A stretch of 64,000 nt of DNA from Planctomycetota bacterium (lineage in GTDB: Bacteria; Planctomycetota; Planctomycetia; Pirellulales; PALSA-1355): NCBI GenBank assembly GCA_003389325.1, contig QQVE01000044.1, positions 124,001-188,000 on the forward strand, written 5' to 3'. A program made the translations under genes and the position numbers. The notes beneath the pieces were generated by a model that saw nothing but the letters and a program-made list of their open reading frames with translations, searched no databases and was not told the DNA's origin. This document shows positions 17,856-27,168 of the stretch, piece by piece (the first letter of the stretch is position 1; each line of letters begins with the position of its first letter).

Positions 17856-19427
17856 CTACCGGTCAAGCGACGCGAGCGCCGCGGCGATGTCGGCAAATAC
17901 GTCGCTCCAGGCGCCGAAGTGGCGCTGGCGAAACAAGCGCATCGTTGGATACCAGGGGCAATCGGCACGCTCGAGCAGCCACCGCCAGTTGGGCGAGTAC
18001 TGCAGCGCCAACCAAACCGGCACGCCGAGCGCTCCGGCCACATGCGCGATCGCCGTATCGGAGGTCACGACCAGGTCGAGGCTCCGCATCACCGCCGCGG
18101 TGTCGACGAACGCATGGCCGTCGTTGTCGAGCCGCGGCGCCAAATCGACGATATGCAGGCGCTGGGCCAGCGGCGGCAACTGCTCGCTGCCGGGTCCCTT
18201 CTGCAGACTGAAGAGTTTTGCACCGGGCACGCGCGCTAGCGGTTCGAACTCCGACAGCGGCACCGAGCGGTAGGCGTCGCCGGCAAAGTCCCGATTGCCT
18301 TGCCAGGCGATGCCGATCTTGAGCGCTTGCTCGGCCGCCAGCTCTGGGCGCCAGGTGGCCGCGCGCTGTTCCTCGGCCGCCAGGTACGGCACGCCGCCGG
18401 GAAGGGTCTCCAACGTCGTGCCCAGGATCGTCGGCAGGCTGAACATCGGGACGTAGGCGTCGAACGGCTCGCCGTCGCCGCGGGCCACCAGCTTGTCGAT
18501 GCCCGGGGCGCCGGTCAGCAACGCGTGCAGCGTGGGAGGACACTCGAGGTGTACCCGGGCGTCGTACTCGGCCAGCAGCGGGGCATAGCGCACCATTTGG
18601 ATCACGTCGCCCAGGCCCTGCTCGGCACAGATTCGCAGCGTCTTGCCGGCCAGCGGCTCGCCTTGCCACTCGGGCTGTGCGTACTGCGTGCCGCCGTAGC
18701 CGGGCAGGCGTTTGCGCCATTCGTATTCCGGCCAGCCGGCGGCGAAGTCGCCCAGCAGCAGCTTCAGCAGGGCCCGATTGCGGTGGGCCTCGGCGGCTTG
18801 GGGATTGCAACCCAGCGCGGCATCGAACTGGGCGAGCGCCTCGCCGTGCCGACCCCAAAGCTTCAACAGGTTGCCAAGGTTGTTGTGCGCTTGCCAGTCG
18901 CGCGGCGCCAACTCGATCGCGCGGCGAAACGATCGCTCAGCCTCGTCGAGCCGGCCGGCTTCGACCAGCGTATTGGCCAGGTTGTAGTGGGCGTCGGCAT
19001 ACCCGGGCTGCAAGGCCAGCGCGCGGTCAAAGCTCTGCTCGGCCTCGGCCCAGGCGCCGGTTTCTTTCAGGGCCACGCCAAGGTTGTTGTGCAACTGGGG
19101 CAAGTGCGGCGCCAACTCGATCGCTCGGCGGCAACAAGCGATGGCTTCGGCCGGGCGGCCCAACTGCCGCAGCGCCAGATTCAAGTTGTTGTGCAGAGCG
19201 GGATCGTCGGGGTGGGAAGCCAGCGCTTGCCGCAGCAGGTTTTCGGCCTCGGCAAAGTTTCCGGCTTGGCAAGCCATGAGCCCCAGTCCGTGCAAAGCGC
19301 CTCCTTCGCCGGGAACTGCCGCGAGAATCTGCTGATAGATCGAAGCCGCCTGGGCCCGGTCGCCGGCCGCAAGGGCTTGTTGCGCAAGCGCCAAGGCTTC
19401 AGGGAGAGTCGGCAACGCGGTTCCCAC
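17856..19427 (-). CDS. TPR protein with C-terminal glycosyltransferase-like domain, paralogue
   Basis: A 523-residue paralogue of the downstream gene with fewer repeats (about seven TPRs, roughly residues 5-240). The C-terminal domain is the same, with AEQGLGDVIQMVRYAPLL, KIGIAWQGNRDFAGD, LFSLQKGPGSEQ and LVVTSDTAIAHVAGALGVP. It ends in near-identical fashion, RLFRQRHFGAWSDVFADIAA against the partner's RLFRQKHLGDWPGVFADIAA. The start is a GTG at 19427 (VGTALPTLPEALALAQ); the longer upstream frame gives a Cys/Arg-rich non-homologous extension. No clear ribosome-binding site is present, so the start is uncertain. The pair is probably a tandem duplication. Confidence 0.83.
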   Translation of the reverse strand: MGTALPTLPEALALAQQALAAGDRAQAASIYQQILAAVPGEGGALHGLGLMACQAGNFAEAENLLRQALASHPDDPALHNNLNLALRQLGRPAEAIACCRRAIELAPHLPQLHNNLGVALKETGAWAEAEQSFDRALALQPGYADAHYNLANTLVEAGRLDEAERSFRRAIELAPRDWQAHNNLGNLLKLWGRHGEALAQFDAALGCNPQAAEAHRNRALLKLLLGDFAAGWPEYEWRKRLPGYGGTQYAQPEWQGEPLAGKTLRICAEQGLGDVIQMVRYAPLLAEYDARVHLECPPTLHALLTGAPGIDKLVARGDGEPFDAYVPMFSLPTILGTTLETLPGGVPYLAAEEQRAATWRPELAAEQALKIGIAWQGNRDFAGDAYRSVPLSEFEPLARVPGAKLFSLQKGPGSEQLPPLAQRLHIVDLAPRLDNDGHAFVDTAAVMRSLDLVVTSDTAIAHVAGALGVPVWLALQYSPNWRWLLERADCPWYPTMRLFRQRHFGAWSDVFADIAAALASLDR

Positions 19428-19453
19428 AGCTAGGGGTGTGCAGTTGAATCTTG

Positions 19454-19489
19454 CTGACAAGCACGACAATAGATGATTATAATGTCGTG
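19454..19489 (+). promoter_or_regulatory. Promoter with embedded inverted repeat upstream of the DUF1549 gene
   Basis: CTGACA (19454-19459), an 18-base spacer and a perfect TATAAT (19478-19483). The inverted repeat CACGACA (19462-19468) / TGTCGTG (19483-19489) flanks the -10 box with a 14-base gap, so it may be an operator. Confidence 0.55.
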
Positions 19490-19567
19490 AGCGGCGCCGC
19501 GGTCCCCCGATCGCCTTGCCGTCCCACCGTCGACGTTCCCGCCCCACGACGCCCCGCCTCGTTACGC

Positions 19568-21715
19568 ATGCCCAATCGCACGCTACATCGCTGCTGCACG
19601 CTGCTGGCGCTCGCGCTGGTCGCACTCTTGCTTTGTCTGCGCACGGCTTTGGCCGAGCCGAACGCCCCGGCGGTAGGCGAACCCTCGCCCGAGGGCATCG
19701 AGTTTTTCGAGAAGCACATCCGGCCGATGTTCGCGACCCACTGCCTGGAGTGTCACGGCGAAGACGCCAGCGGCGGCCTGCGGCTCGACTCGCGCAACGC
19801 CATGCTGGCCGGTAGCGCCAGCGGCACGGCGATCACGCCGGGCGATCCGGACGCCAGCCTGGTCGTGCAGGCCGTGCGCTATCTCGAAGATCCGAAGATG
19901 CCGCCCGAGGGCAAGCTCTCTGACGATGCCATCGCGCGGCTCGAAACGTGGGTCGAGATGGGCGCGCCCTGGCCAGGCGACGACAAGCCGATTCCCACCG
20001 TCGACGAAACGGCCGGGGCCGCCGAGACGCACTGGGCCTTCCAGCCCGTGACGATGCCGGCGCTGCCGCAGGTGGTGCATACCGAATGGCCGCAGTCGCC
20101 GATCGACTATTTCATTCTGGCGCGGTTGGAGGCCGAAGGGCTCGAGCCCTCGCCGCCGGCCGAGCGCCGCACGATCTTGCGCCGCGCGAGCTACGACGTC
20201 GTGGGCCTGCCGCCGACGATCGACGAGGTGCGCTCACTGGCAGGGGACAATGATTCGCACGCCGTCGATCGGGCGCTCGATCGCCTGTTGGCATCGCCGC
20301 ACTTCGGCGAGCGCTGGGCCCGCCACTGGCTCGACGTGGCCCGCTATGCCGACAGCAAGGGCTACGTGTTCACGGCCGACCGCAACTATCCCAACGCGTA
20401 CAAGTATCGCGACTGGGTCGTGCAGGCCTTCAACGAAGATCTGCCGTACGATCAGTTCCTGATTCAGCAGATCGCGGCCGATCGTCTGGCGCTGGGAGAA
20501 GAGCGCGGGCCGCTGGCGGCGATGGGCTTCTTGACCGTGGGTCGCCGCTTTCTGAACAACCAGCACGACATCATCGACGATCGGATCGACGTGCTGTCGC
20601 GCGGCACGATGGCGCTGACCGTCACTTGCGCCCGCTGCCACGACCACAAGTACGATCCGATCCCCACCGCCGATTACTATTCGTTGTACGGCGTGTTCGC
20701 CAGTTCGGTCGAACCGGCCGAGCCGGCCGACCTGATGACGCTGGCCGACGCCGAGCAGCCGGTCACGCCGCACGTGTTTGTACGCGGCAACTCAGGCAAC
20801 CAGGGCCAAGAAGTGCCGCGGCAGTTTCTCTCGCTGCTGGAGGGCGAGGATCGTCAGCCCTTTGCCGACGGCAGCGGCCGGCTGGAACTCGCCCAGGCCA
20901 TCGCCAGCGCCGACAACCCGCTCACGGCCCGGGTGATCGTCAACCGCATCTGGCTGTACTACTTCGGCCAGCCACTGGTGGACACGCCCAGCGACTTCGG
21001 CTTGCGCAGCGACCCGCCTACCCATCCCGAGCTGCTCGACTTTCTGGCCGCGTCGCTGGTCGAGAACGACTGGTCGCTCAAGAGCATCCACCGCTTGATT
21101 CTCACTTCGGCCACGTACCAGCAATCGAGCGCTGATCGGCCCGCGTGTAGCGAGAAGGACCCGGAAAACCGGTTGTTGTGGCGGATGAATCGCAAGCGGC
21201 TCGACTTTGAGGGATTGCGCGACGCGATGCTGGCCGTCTCGGGCGAGTTGGACCGCTCGCTGGGCGGGCCGGCGGTGGAGATCACCAAGCAGCCGTGGCC
21301 CGCGCGGCGGACGCTGTACGGGCGCATTGACCGGCAGAACCTGCCGAACCTGTTTCGCACGTTCGATTTTGCCAGCCCCGACACACACAGCCCGCGCCGC
21401 TACACCACGACGGTGCCCCAGCAGGCGCTGTACATGATGAACAGCCCATTCGTGCGCGACATGGTGGCGGCGTTGGCCGCTCGCCGCGAGTTTGCCGAGG
21501 CGGAACCGCCGGCCCGGGTCGAGCAGTTGTACCAGATCGTGCTGTCGCGCGAACCGACGGCCGAAGAGCTCGAGCTGGGCGTGGCGTTCTTGGTCGGCGA
21601 GCAGGCCCAGGCCGCGTCGGCCGGCGAGGAAGCGGAGAGCGAACAAAGCCTGTCGGCCTGGGAACGGCTGGTGCAGGTGGTGCTCTTGTCGAACGAGTTT
21701 GTGTTTGTGGACTAG
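19568..21715 (+). CDS. PSCyt1-DUF1549-DUF1553 secreted protein, compact form
   Basis: A 715-residue exported protein with a signal peptide (about residues 1-31). The N-terminal planctomycete cytochrome-like domain (PSCyt1) has CLECHGE near residue 58. DUF1549 (PSCyt2) covers about 170-385, including GERWARHWLDVARYADSKGY and TCARCHDHKYDP near residue 355. DUF1553 covers about 400-700 (NPLTARVIVNRIWLYYFGQ, PQQALYMMNS). Between PSCyt2 and DUF1553 the long helical spacer usual in this family is missing; LADAEQPVTPHVFVRGN follows directly. The partner DUF1501 gene starts 12 bases later. The function of these pairs is unknown; a role in extracellular polysaccharide or organic matter breakdown has been proposed from context only. 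Confidence 0.9.
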   Translation: MPNRTLHRCCTLLALALVALLLCLRTALAEPNAPAVGEPSPEGIEFFEKHIRPMFATHCLECHGEDASGGLRLDSRNAMLAGSASGTAITPGDPDASLVVQAVRYLEDPKMPPEGKLSDDAIARLETWVEMGAPWPGDDKPIPTVDETAGAAETHWAFQPVTMPALPQVVHTEWPQSPIDYFILARLEAEGLEPSPPAERRTILRRASYDVVGLPPTIDEVRSLAGDNDSHAVDRALDRLLASPHFGERWARHWLDVARYADSKGYVFTADRNYPNAYKYRDWVVQAFNEDLPYDQFLIQQIAADRLALGEERGPLAAMGFLTVGRRFLNNQHDIIDDRIDVLSRGTMALTVTCARCHDHKYDPIPTADYYSLYGVFASSVEPAEPADLMTLADAEQPVTPHVFVRGNSGNQGQEVPRQFLSLLEGEDRQPFADGSGRLELAQAIASADNPLTARVIVNRIWLYYFGQPLVDTPSDFGLRSDPPTHPELLDFLAASLVENDWSLKSIHRLILTSATYQQSSADRPACSEKDPENRLLWRMNRKRLDFEGLRDAMLAVSGELDRSLGGPAVEITKQPWPARRTLYGRIDRQNLPNLFRTFDFASPDTHSPRRYTTTVPQQALYMMNSPFVRDMVAALAARREFAEAEPPARVEQLYQIVLSREPTAEELELGVAFLVGEQAQAASAGEEAESEQSLSAWERLVQVVLLSNEFVFVD

Positions 21716-21727
21716 AGAGGAAGAACC

Positions 21728-23167
21728 ATGCAGCCTGGTGATCGCACGACGATGCTTTCGCGCCGCGAGTTGCTCCGCAGGACCGGACTGGGATTCGGAT
21801 CGCTGGCGCTTGCGCAGTTGATGGCCGGCGAGCAGTTGCTTTCGACGTCCGAGGCCGCCACGCCGCTCAATCCGCTCGCCCCCAAGCTGCCGCATTTCAC
21901 GCCGCGGGCGAAGCACGTGATTCACCTGTTCATGAACGGTGGACCGTCGCACGTCGACACGTTCGACCCCAAGCCCGAGTTGACCAAGCGGCACGGCCAG
22001 GAGCTGCCGTTCAACCTGCGCACCGAGCGAAAGACCGGCGCGGCGTTTCGCTCGCCGTACAAGTTCACCAAGCACGGCCAGAGCGGCATCGAGGTCAGCG
22101 AGATCTTTCCGCACGTGGCCGAGTGCATCGACGACATCGCCGTAATCCGCTCGATGCACGGCGATTCGCCTAATCACGAGCCGTCGCTGCTGTTGACCAA
22201 TTGCGGCGAGCCGCGGCTGATCCGCCCCAGCATGGGCTCGTGGCTCACCTACGGACTGGGCACCGAGAATCAGAACCTGCCGGGTTTCATCTCGATGTGT
22301 CCCGGCGGCTATCCGATTCAAGAATCGCAGAACTGGCAGGCCGGCTTTCTGCCCGGCGTGTACCAGGGCACCTATATCGACACCAAGCACAAGGAAGTCG
22401 AGCGGCTGATCGAGAACATTGACAACAAGTATGTCTCGCTCGAACAGCAGCGGCGCCAGCTCGACCTGCTGGCGCAATTGAACGAAGCGCACCGCGCCGA
22501 GCGATCGGGCGACGTGCAGCTCGAGTCGCGGATTCAATCGTTCGAGCTGGCCTACCGCATGCAGATGGAGGCGGCCGACGCGTTCGACGTCAGCCGTGAG
22601 CCGAAGCACATTCTCGACATGTACGGCGAGGGAACGCAGGCCCGGCAGATTCTGATCGCCCGCCGGCTGGTGGAGCGGGGCGTGCGGTTCGTGCAGGTCT
22701 GGCACGGCCAGGGCCAGCCGTGGGACAATCACGACGACATCGAGCAGAACCACCGCAAGCTGGCCGGCCAGTGCGACCAGGCCATCGGCGCCTTGCTGAA
22801 GGACCTGAAGGCCCGGGGCATGCTGGAGGATACGCTGGTGATTTGGGGCGGTGAGTTCGGACGCACGCCCACGGTGGAGCTGCCGAAGGAAGGCTCGAAC
22901 GCCGGCAAGATCAACGGCCGCGACCACAATCATCACGGCTACACGATGTGGATGGCCGGCGGCGGCGTGCGGGGCGGCTACGTGCACGGAGCCACCGACG
23001 AGTTCGGCTTCGCCGCGGTCGAGAATCGAGTCCACGTCCACGACCTGCACGCCACGATCCTGCACCTGATGGGCTTCGACCACGAGCAGTTCACCTACCG
23101 CTACGCCGGCCGCGACTTCCGCCTGACCGACGTCCACGGACGCGTGGTGCACGACTTGATCGCGTAG
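21728..23167 (+). CDS. DUF1501 family protein with Tat-type signal
   Basis: A 479-residue protein with a twin-arginine-like signal (SRRELLRRTGLGFGSLAL). The alkaline-phosphatase/sulfatase-like core shows HLFMNGGPSHVDTFDPKP, EVSEIFPHVAECIDDIAVI and RSMHGD. Later come VWHGQGQPWDNHDDIEQN, VIWGGEFGRTP and GRDHNHHGYTMWMAGGG. The Asp and His residues in these blocks are the probable metal ligands. The start at 21728 has AGGAAG upstream; an in-frame ATG at 21752 would also keep the signal. It forms an operon with the DUF1549/1553 gene, a pairing repeated at 53.9-57.8 kb. Confidence 0.92.
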   Translation: MQPGDRTTMLSRRELLRRTGLGFGSLALAQLMAGEQLLSTSEAATPLNPLAPKLPHFTPRAKHVIHLFMNGGPSHVDTFDPKPELTKRHGQELPFNLRTERKTGAAFRSPYKFTKHGQSGIEVSEIFPHVAECIDDIAVIRSMHGDSPNHEPSLLLTNCGEPRLIRPSMGSWLTYGLGTENQNLPGFISMCPGGYPIQESQNWQAGFLPGVYQGTYIDTKHKEVERLIENIDNKYVSLEQQRRQLDLLAQLNEAHRAERSGDVQLESRIQSFELAYRMQMEAADAFDVSREPKHILDMYGEGTQARQILIARRLVERGVRFVQVWHGQGQPWDNHDDIEQNHRKLAGQCDQAIGALLKDLKARGMLEDTLVIWGGEFGRTPTVELPKEGSNAGKINGRDHNHHGYTMWMAGGGVRGGYVHGATDEFGFAAVENRVHVHDLHATILHLMGFDHEQFTYRYAGRDFRLTDVHGRVVHDLIA

Positions 23168-23277
23168 GCCCCCTCGGCCGAGTTTGCCCCCGGCCGTGAA
23201 AACCCGTTACACTACGGTCACGCGACCACGCGCGGCCGCACGCTCGGCCGCCGGACGCGAATCTCAGGAGGAGGGCG

Positions 23278-23874
23278 ATGCGCGGATCGACCTGTTTGAT
23301 TGCGGTGCTCTGGGTCGCCGGAGTTTCTGTGGCGGCGGCGCAGAACGTCACGATTCAGCTCCCCAACTTCAGCACCTTCGGCGTGAACACGACCGTGCTG
23401 GTGCCCGACAGCGGGCGATCGCCACTCGCGGCCGAGCGGCAGGCGTTCTACAGCCGTTACTCTTCGCTGGGCTTCAACCGCCGCACGGCGTACGGCGCGC
23501 AGCGTCGGGCAGCGCTGTCCTCGGCCACGGCCACGATTCACGACCCGGCCCAGGCCGACCGCGACGTGTTGCGGCGTGCCCGGGCGCGTCGCACCAACTG
23601 GAAGCGGGGCACGACCCGAAGCGTGCTGCCCGAGCAAGCCGAGGCCGTCGATCCGGGCCTGCAAAGCGTGGCGGAACTCCAACGCCGCCGGGCCGACGCC
23701 GAAGCGACCCAGCGCAGCGAAGCCCGCGAACTGTTCCAGAAAGCACGCCGGGCTCGCGATGCGGGCAAACCGGCCGTGGCGGCTGTCTACTACGGCATGG
23801 CAGCCCGGCGCGTCGACGGCCCGACGCGGCAGCGGATCGAACAGGAAGCCCGCGCCGTCGAGAACGCCCGATGA
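23278..23874 (+). CDS. Small secreted protein of unknown function
   Basis: A 198-residue protein with a signal peptide (about residues 1-21, ending SVAAAQ) and a strong AGGAGGAGG ribosome-binding site before the ATG. The mature part starts NVTIQLPNFSTFGVNTTVLV, then has an Arg-rich region and ends in a helical segment with a single TPR-like helix pair (ARELFQKARRARDAGKPAVA). I do not recognise a described family. It lies 110 bases after the DUF1501 gene on the same strand and may belong to that transcript. Confidence 0.65.
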   Translation: MRGSTCLIAVLWVAGVSVAAAQNVTIQLPNFSTFGVNTTVLVPDSGRSPLAAERQAFYSRYSSLGFNRRTAYGAQRRAALSSATATIHDPAQADRDVLRRARARRTNWKRGTTRSVLPEQAEAVDPGLQSVAELQRRRADAEATQRSEARELFQKARRARDAGKPAVAAVYYGMAARRVDGPTRQRIEQEARAVENAR

Positions 23875-23907
23875 GCGGCTGGCGCAAGCCGATGCTTGCC
23901 CGCCCGG

Positions 23908-24636
23908 CTAGCTCGACTTGGGGCCTACGGCGAAGTCGCGCACGCGCCAAGGGCTCAGGTCTGCATCCTGGGTGGGCTTGCGTTCCATCAGCAGCGTGAA
24001 GATCAGCGTCTTCTTGCGGCCGTCGGTGTCGGTAAACGTCACCGCGAACCAGCAATCGGCCTGTCCCGTGCGTCCGTCGTAGTCCGCGGCTCGGGTATAC
24101 AGAAACCGCACGCGGGCCTTGTCGCCCAACGCCAGGAGCATCCGCACGCCCGGATTGGCGACAAATTTCTGCAGTTCGGTCCGGGCTTCGATGTCGTTGC
24201 GGAAGAAGACCCACAGGTCCGAGTCCACCGGCCGGCGATAGTCGGGCGGCAGGTGCAGCAACAGCGCCTCTTCGGGGTGCTGCGCTTGCAGCAGTTCCAG
24301 GAAACGTTGGGCCACCGGACGAGCCTGTCGGGCCAGCATGGCCTCGGTCGACATCGTGCGACTGACGCTGCCAGCGATGCAGAACAGCGAGAGTGACAGC
24401 CCGGCGAGCGCCAGCAACCGGCCGGGCTTTCCTGGCTCGCGAGCGATGCGCAGCAGGGCCACGCCGGAGGCGAACACGCCCAGGATCGGCACCAGCAGCA
24501 GGACGTGCACGATAAACGCCGAGACCGAAGCCAGACCCAGGATCAACGCCGCGATCGGCCATGGCTCCATGGGCCGATACTCGAGATACTCCTCGTCGGC
24601 GGAGTCGACCGGTTCGCTGTGTGCCGTGTCAGCCAT
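23908..24636 (-). CDS. Membrane protein of unknown function with two N-terminal helices
   Basis: A 242-residue protein. Two hydrophobic segments (about residues 26-55 and 70-88) have the layout of DUF4190-like domains. They are followed by a soluble region (about 95-242) that looks like an NTF2- or DUF4864-like fold with DGRKKTLIFTLLMERKPTQD near the end. The start MADTAHSE (24636) is preferred over a longer frame with non-homologous residues. It is convergent with the preceding gene. No function can be given. Confidence 0.55.
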   Translation of the reverse strand: MADTAHSEPVDSADEEYLEYRPMEPWPIAALILGLASVSAFIVHVLLLVPILGVFASGVALLRIAREPGKPGRLLALAGLSLSLFCIAGSVSRTMSTEAMLARQARPVAQRFLELLQAQHPEEALLLHLPPDYRRPVDSDLWVFFRNDIEARTELQKFVANPGVRMLLALGDKARVRFLYTRAADYDGRTGQADCWFAVTFTDTDGRKKTLIFTLLMERKPTQDADLSPWRVRDFAVGPKSS

Positions 24637-24719
24637 GTGCTGCGCCGAGAAAACCGCCGCGCTACGCGCGAAATAAAGGGAGCCTCTCCCAGCGATGCTA
24701 GCCGGGCCGGTGATGGCGA

Positions 24720-25835
24720 TCAAGGGTCTCGCGATTCGCTCCCGTCGAGCGGTATCTCGTTGCTCGGCCGCAACCAGTAGCTGAACTCAGGCGCGGCAAA
24801 AGCTTCGCGCGCCGCGGGATGCCGGCTGTTGAGGATCATGCCCTGTCGCACTCCGGGAAGGAACTGCACTTCGAACAGTTCATGGCAACCCGAAGTGAAC
24901 TCGAACGTGCCGACCGTGCCACCGGTGCGAAGATCGACCACGGCCACGCCGCAAAGCAGCCGCTCGAAGCGCTGGCCGATCGGCAGTCCGCCGAAGATGT
25001 GCTCTTCGCGGATCTGGCACATGCCCACCACGGCGTACGGTCCGACGAAACACAGCCCGCGCAAGTAGCCCGGCAGCGTGCAGACGACCTCGAGCGTGCC
25101 GGGGGCCGGATCGACGCGGACGAGTTGGCCCTCTCCGCTGTTGAGGACCCAGAGTTTGCCGTCGTGCCAACGGGGTGAATGGGGCATGGCCAGGCCGCGG
25201 GCGACGATCTGGCCGTCGGGCACGCTGACGATCACGCCGCCCGTGGCCTTGTCGGCCCGCCATCCGCCGGGCGTGTCGGTTGTGCCAAGACACGTGACGT
25301 AGCGCGGCTGGCCGTCGACGATTGCCAGACCGTTCAAGTGGCAGCGATCTTCGGGCACGATCTCGGAGACGAAGGGGGGCTTCCAACGCGGCGCGAAGCT
25401 GAACTCGTCGCTAGGTGCCGAGAGGCAGCAGAACCGCGTGTTGACAAGCCATAGGCCATCGTCGCCGAAGCCCACGTCGTGAACGTGGAGATCGCCCGTC
25501 TGATAGGCCACGCGGGGCAGGTACAAGGCGTCGTAGCGGCCCGGCTGCTGCTCGAACAGCTCGGGAGCCAACAGCGGTGCGTCGGCCAGCAGCAATACTT
25601 CGTGGTGCGTGGCCAGGGCCATCTGCCGGTCGCGCACCGCCATGCCCATCGGCTTGGGAAAGTCGCGCAACAGCAGCGAAACTTGCTGCCCATTCCAACC
25701 CACCAGGGCCACCTTGCCGGCTTGATACGTGGAGATCGCCAACGTGCCGCCGGCCGAGGCAAGCCACTCGGCAAACGACTCGGAGATCGAGCAGGCCACG
25801 ATCGCACCGGAGTTGTCGGTCGGGTTGGCAGCCAT
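24720..25835 (-). CDS. TIGR03032 family protein (copy 2)
   Basis: A 371-residue protein of the TIGR03032 family, predicted to be a beta-propeller. Landmarks: GTLAISTYQAGKVALVGWNG, FPKPMGMAV, DALYLPRVAYQTGDLHVHD, NTRFCCLS, FAPRWKPPFVSEIVPEDRCH, GGVIVSVPDG, MPHSPRWHDGKLWVLNSG and LPGYLRGLCFVG. The family is described only as conserved hypothetical; a role in an oxidoreductase or TPR-linked pathway has not been shown. It has no signal peptide. The start MAANPTDN (25835) is 29 bases after the stop of the paralogue upstream, so the two are very likely one operon. Confidence 0.85.
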   Translation of the reverse strand: MAANPTDNSGAIVACSISESFAEWLASAGGTLAISTYQAGKVALVGWNGQQVSLLLRDFPKPMGMAVRDRQMALATHHEVLLLADAPLLAPELFEQQPGRYDALYLPRVAYQTGDLHVHDVGFGDDGLWLVNTRFCCLSAPSDEFSFAPRWKPPFVSEIVPEDRCHLNGLAIVDGQPRYVTCLGTTDTPGGWRADKATGGVIVSVPDGQIVARGLAMPHSPRWHDGKLWVLNSGEGQLVRVDPAPGTLEVVCTLPGYLRGLCFVGPYAVVGMCQIREEHIFGGLPIGQRFERLLCGVAVVDLRTGGTVGTFEFTSGCHELFEVQFLPGVRQGMILNSRHPAAREAFAAPEFSYWLRPSNEIPLDGSESRDP

Positions 25836-25864
25836 CGCGCGACGTGCGTTCTTGCGGAGGAAGG

Positions 25865-27016
25865 TTAGTGGCCGCGCTCGGCGTCGCCGGGCTGCGGCTT
25901 GTCGGCCTCGGGCGCATTGGCGTCGGGCGTCGCTTCCTTTTCCTGGCGGTACCAGTGGCCCTCGGGTGCCGTATAGGCCAGCCGCATGCCCGGGTGATCG
26001 TGGTTGAGAATCGCCGGTTGCTGCACGCCGGGAAGAAAATCGACGTCGAACACTTCCTGGCAACCGGACGTGAACAGAAACATGCCGATCGTGTTTCCGT
26101 TGCGCAGGTCAACAACAGCTACGCCGCACAGCAATTGTGGAAACTTCGACGAGATAGGCAGGCCGCCGAAGATATGCCTCTCACGAATTTGGCACATGCC
26201 CACGATGGCATAGGGCCCCTGAAAACACAGGCCGCGCAGATAACCCGGCAACGTGGCAACGACCTGCAAGGCGCCGGATTGAGGATCGACGTAGGCCAGT
26301 TGGCCGTGGCCGGAGTTGAGCACCCAGAGCCGTCGGTCGTACCAGCGCGGCGAGTGGGGCATGCACAGTCCGCTGGCGACGATCCGCCCGTCGGGCACGC
26401 TCATGATCACGCCGCCGGTGACTTTGTCCTTGCGCCATGCACCGGGCACGTTGGTCGTGCCCAGGCTGGTGACGAACCGCGGTTGTCCGTCGACCACGGC
26501 CATGCCGTTCAAGTGGCAATAGTCCTCCGGCGCCAGATCCGAAATGAAGGGGGGCTTCCAACGCGGCACGAAGTTGAAGTCGGGCGAGAGCGTCGAGAGA
26601 CAACTGAAGCGCGTGTTGACGAACCACAGCTCGTCGCCCGCGAAGGCCAGCCCGTGCACGGCCACTTCGCCGGTGCGATAGGACGTCTGCGGCAGGTAGA
26701 GGGCGTCGTAGCGCGTCGGCTGGTCGGCGAACACGTCGTCGGCAAGCTGCGGCGCGTTGCGAAAGACGATGATCTCTTCCAGCGCGCCGATGGCCAGCCG
26801 TTGCCCGTCGATGGCCAGCCCCATGGGCCGCGGGAAGTCGCGCAAGTGGACCGAGACCGTCTTGCCGTTCCAGCCGAGCAGGGCGATCTTGCCGGCCTGG
26901 TAGCAGGAGACGACCAGCGACCCGCCGAGCGATCCCAGCCAGGGGCCAAACGAGTCCGAAGCGGCCGACACGACCACCGATTCGTTCGGTTCAGCAGGTG
27001 GTGTCGGGCTCGACAT
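25865..27016 (-). CDS. TIGR03032 family protein (copy 1)
   Basis: A 383-residue paralogue of the following gene, with the same blocks: GSLVVSCYQAGKIALLGWNG, FPRPMGLAI, NTRFSCLS, FVPRWKPPFISDLAPEDYCH, MPHSPRWYDRRLWVLNSG and GMCQIRERHIFGGLPI. The main differences are at the termini: an acidic/proline N-terminus and a C-terminal tail rich in Asp, Pro and Glu. No signal peptide is seen. The two copies lie head to tail and probably arose by duplication. Confidence 0.85.
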   Translation of the reverse strand: MSSPTPPAEPNESVVVSAASDSFGPWLGSLGGSLVVSCYQAGKIALLGWNGKTVSVHLRDFPRPMGLAIDGQRLAIGALEEIIVFRNAPQLADDVFADQPTRYDALYLPQTSYRTGEVAVHGLAFAGDELWFVNTRFSCLSTLSPDFNFVPRWKPPFISDLAPEDYCHLNGMAVVDGQPRFVTSLGTTNVPGAWRKDKVTGGVIMSVPDGRIVASGLCMPHSPRWYDRRLWVLNSGHGQLAYVDPQSGALQVVATLPGYLRGLCFQGPYAIVGMCQIRERHIFGGLPISSKFPQLLCGVAVVDLRNGNTIGMFLFTSGCQEVFDVDFLPGVQQPAILNHDHPGMRLAYTAPEGHWYRQEKEATPDANAPEADKPQPGDAERGH

Positions 27017-27168
27017 GCGGGCAATCCGGACACGGGGACGGAACGGGAAGACGCATCGCCGATCTTAGTCGGCCGCGGCGGGGAATCGCAACTGGAATTA
27101 GGCGTGAGGCTTGAGACGTGAGGCGTGAAGGAAGGGCGGGGAGGGCAGCCGGGGCGGCCAAAACCGAA

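Noticed and set aside
20792..23152. A 786-codon open frame on the minus strand opposite the DUF1549 and DUF1501 genes
   Set aside because: It is a GC-bias shadow. The plus-strand frames hold clear domains and signal peptides, and the minus frame has no domain and His/Arg/Val-rich nonsense composition.
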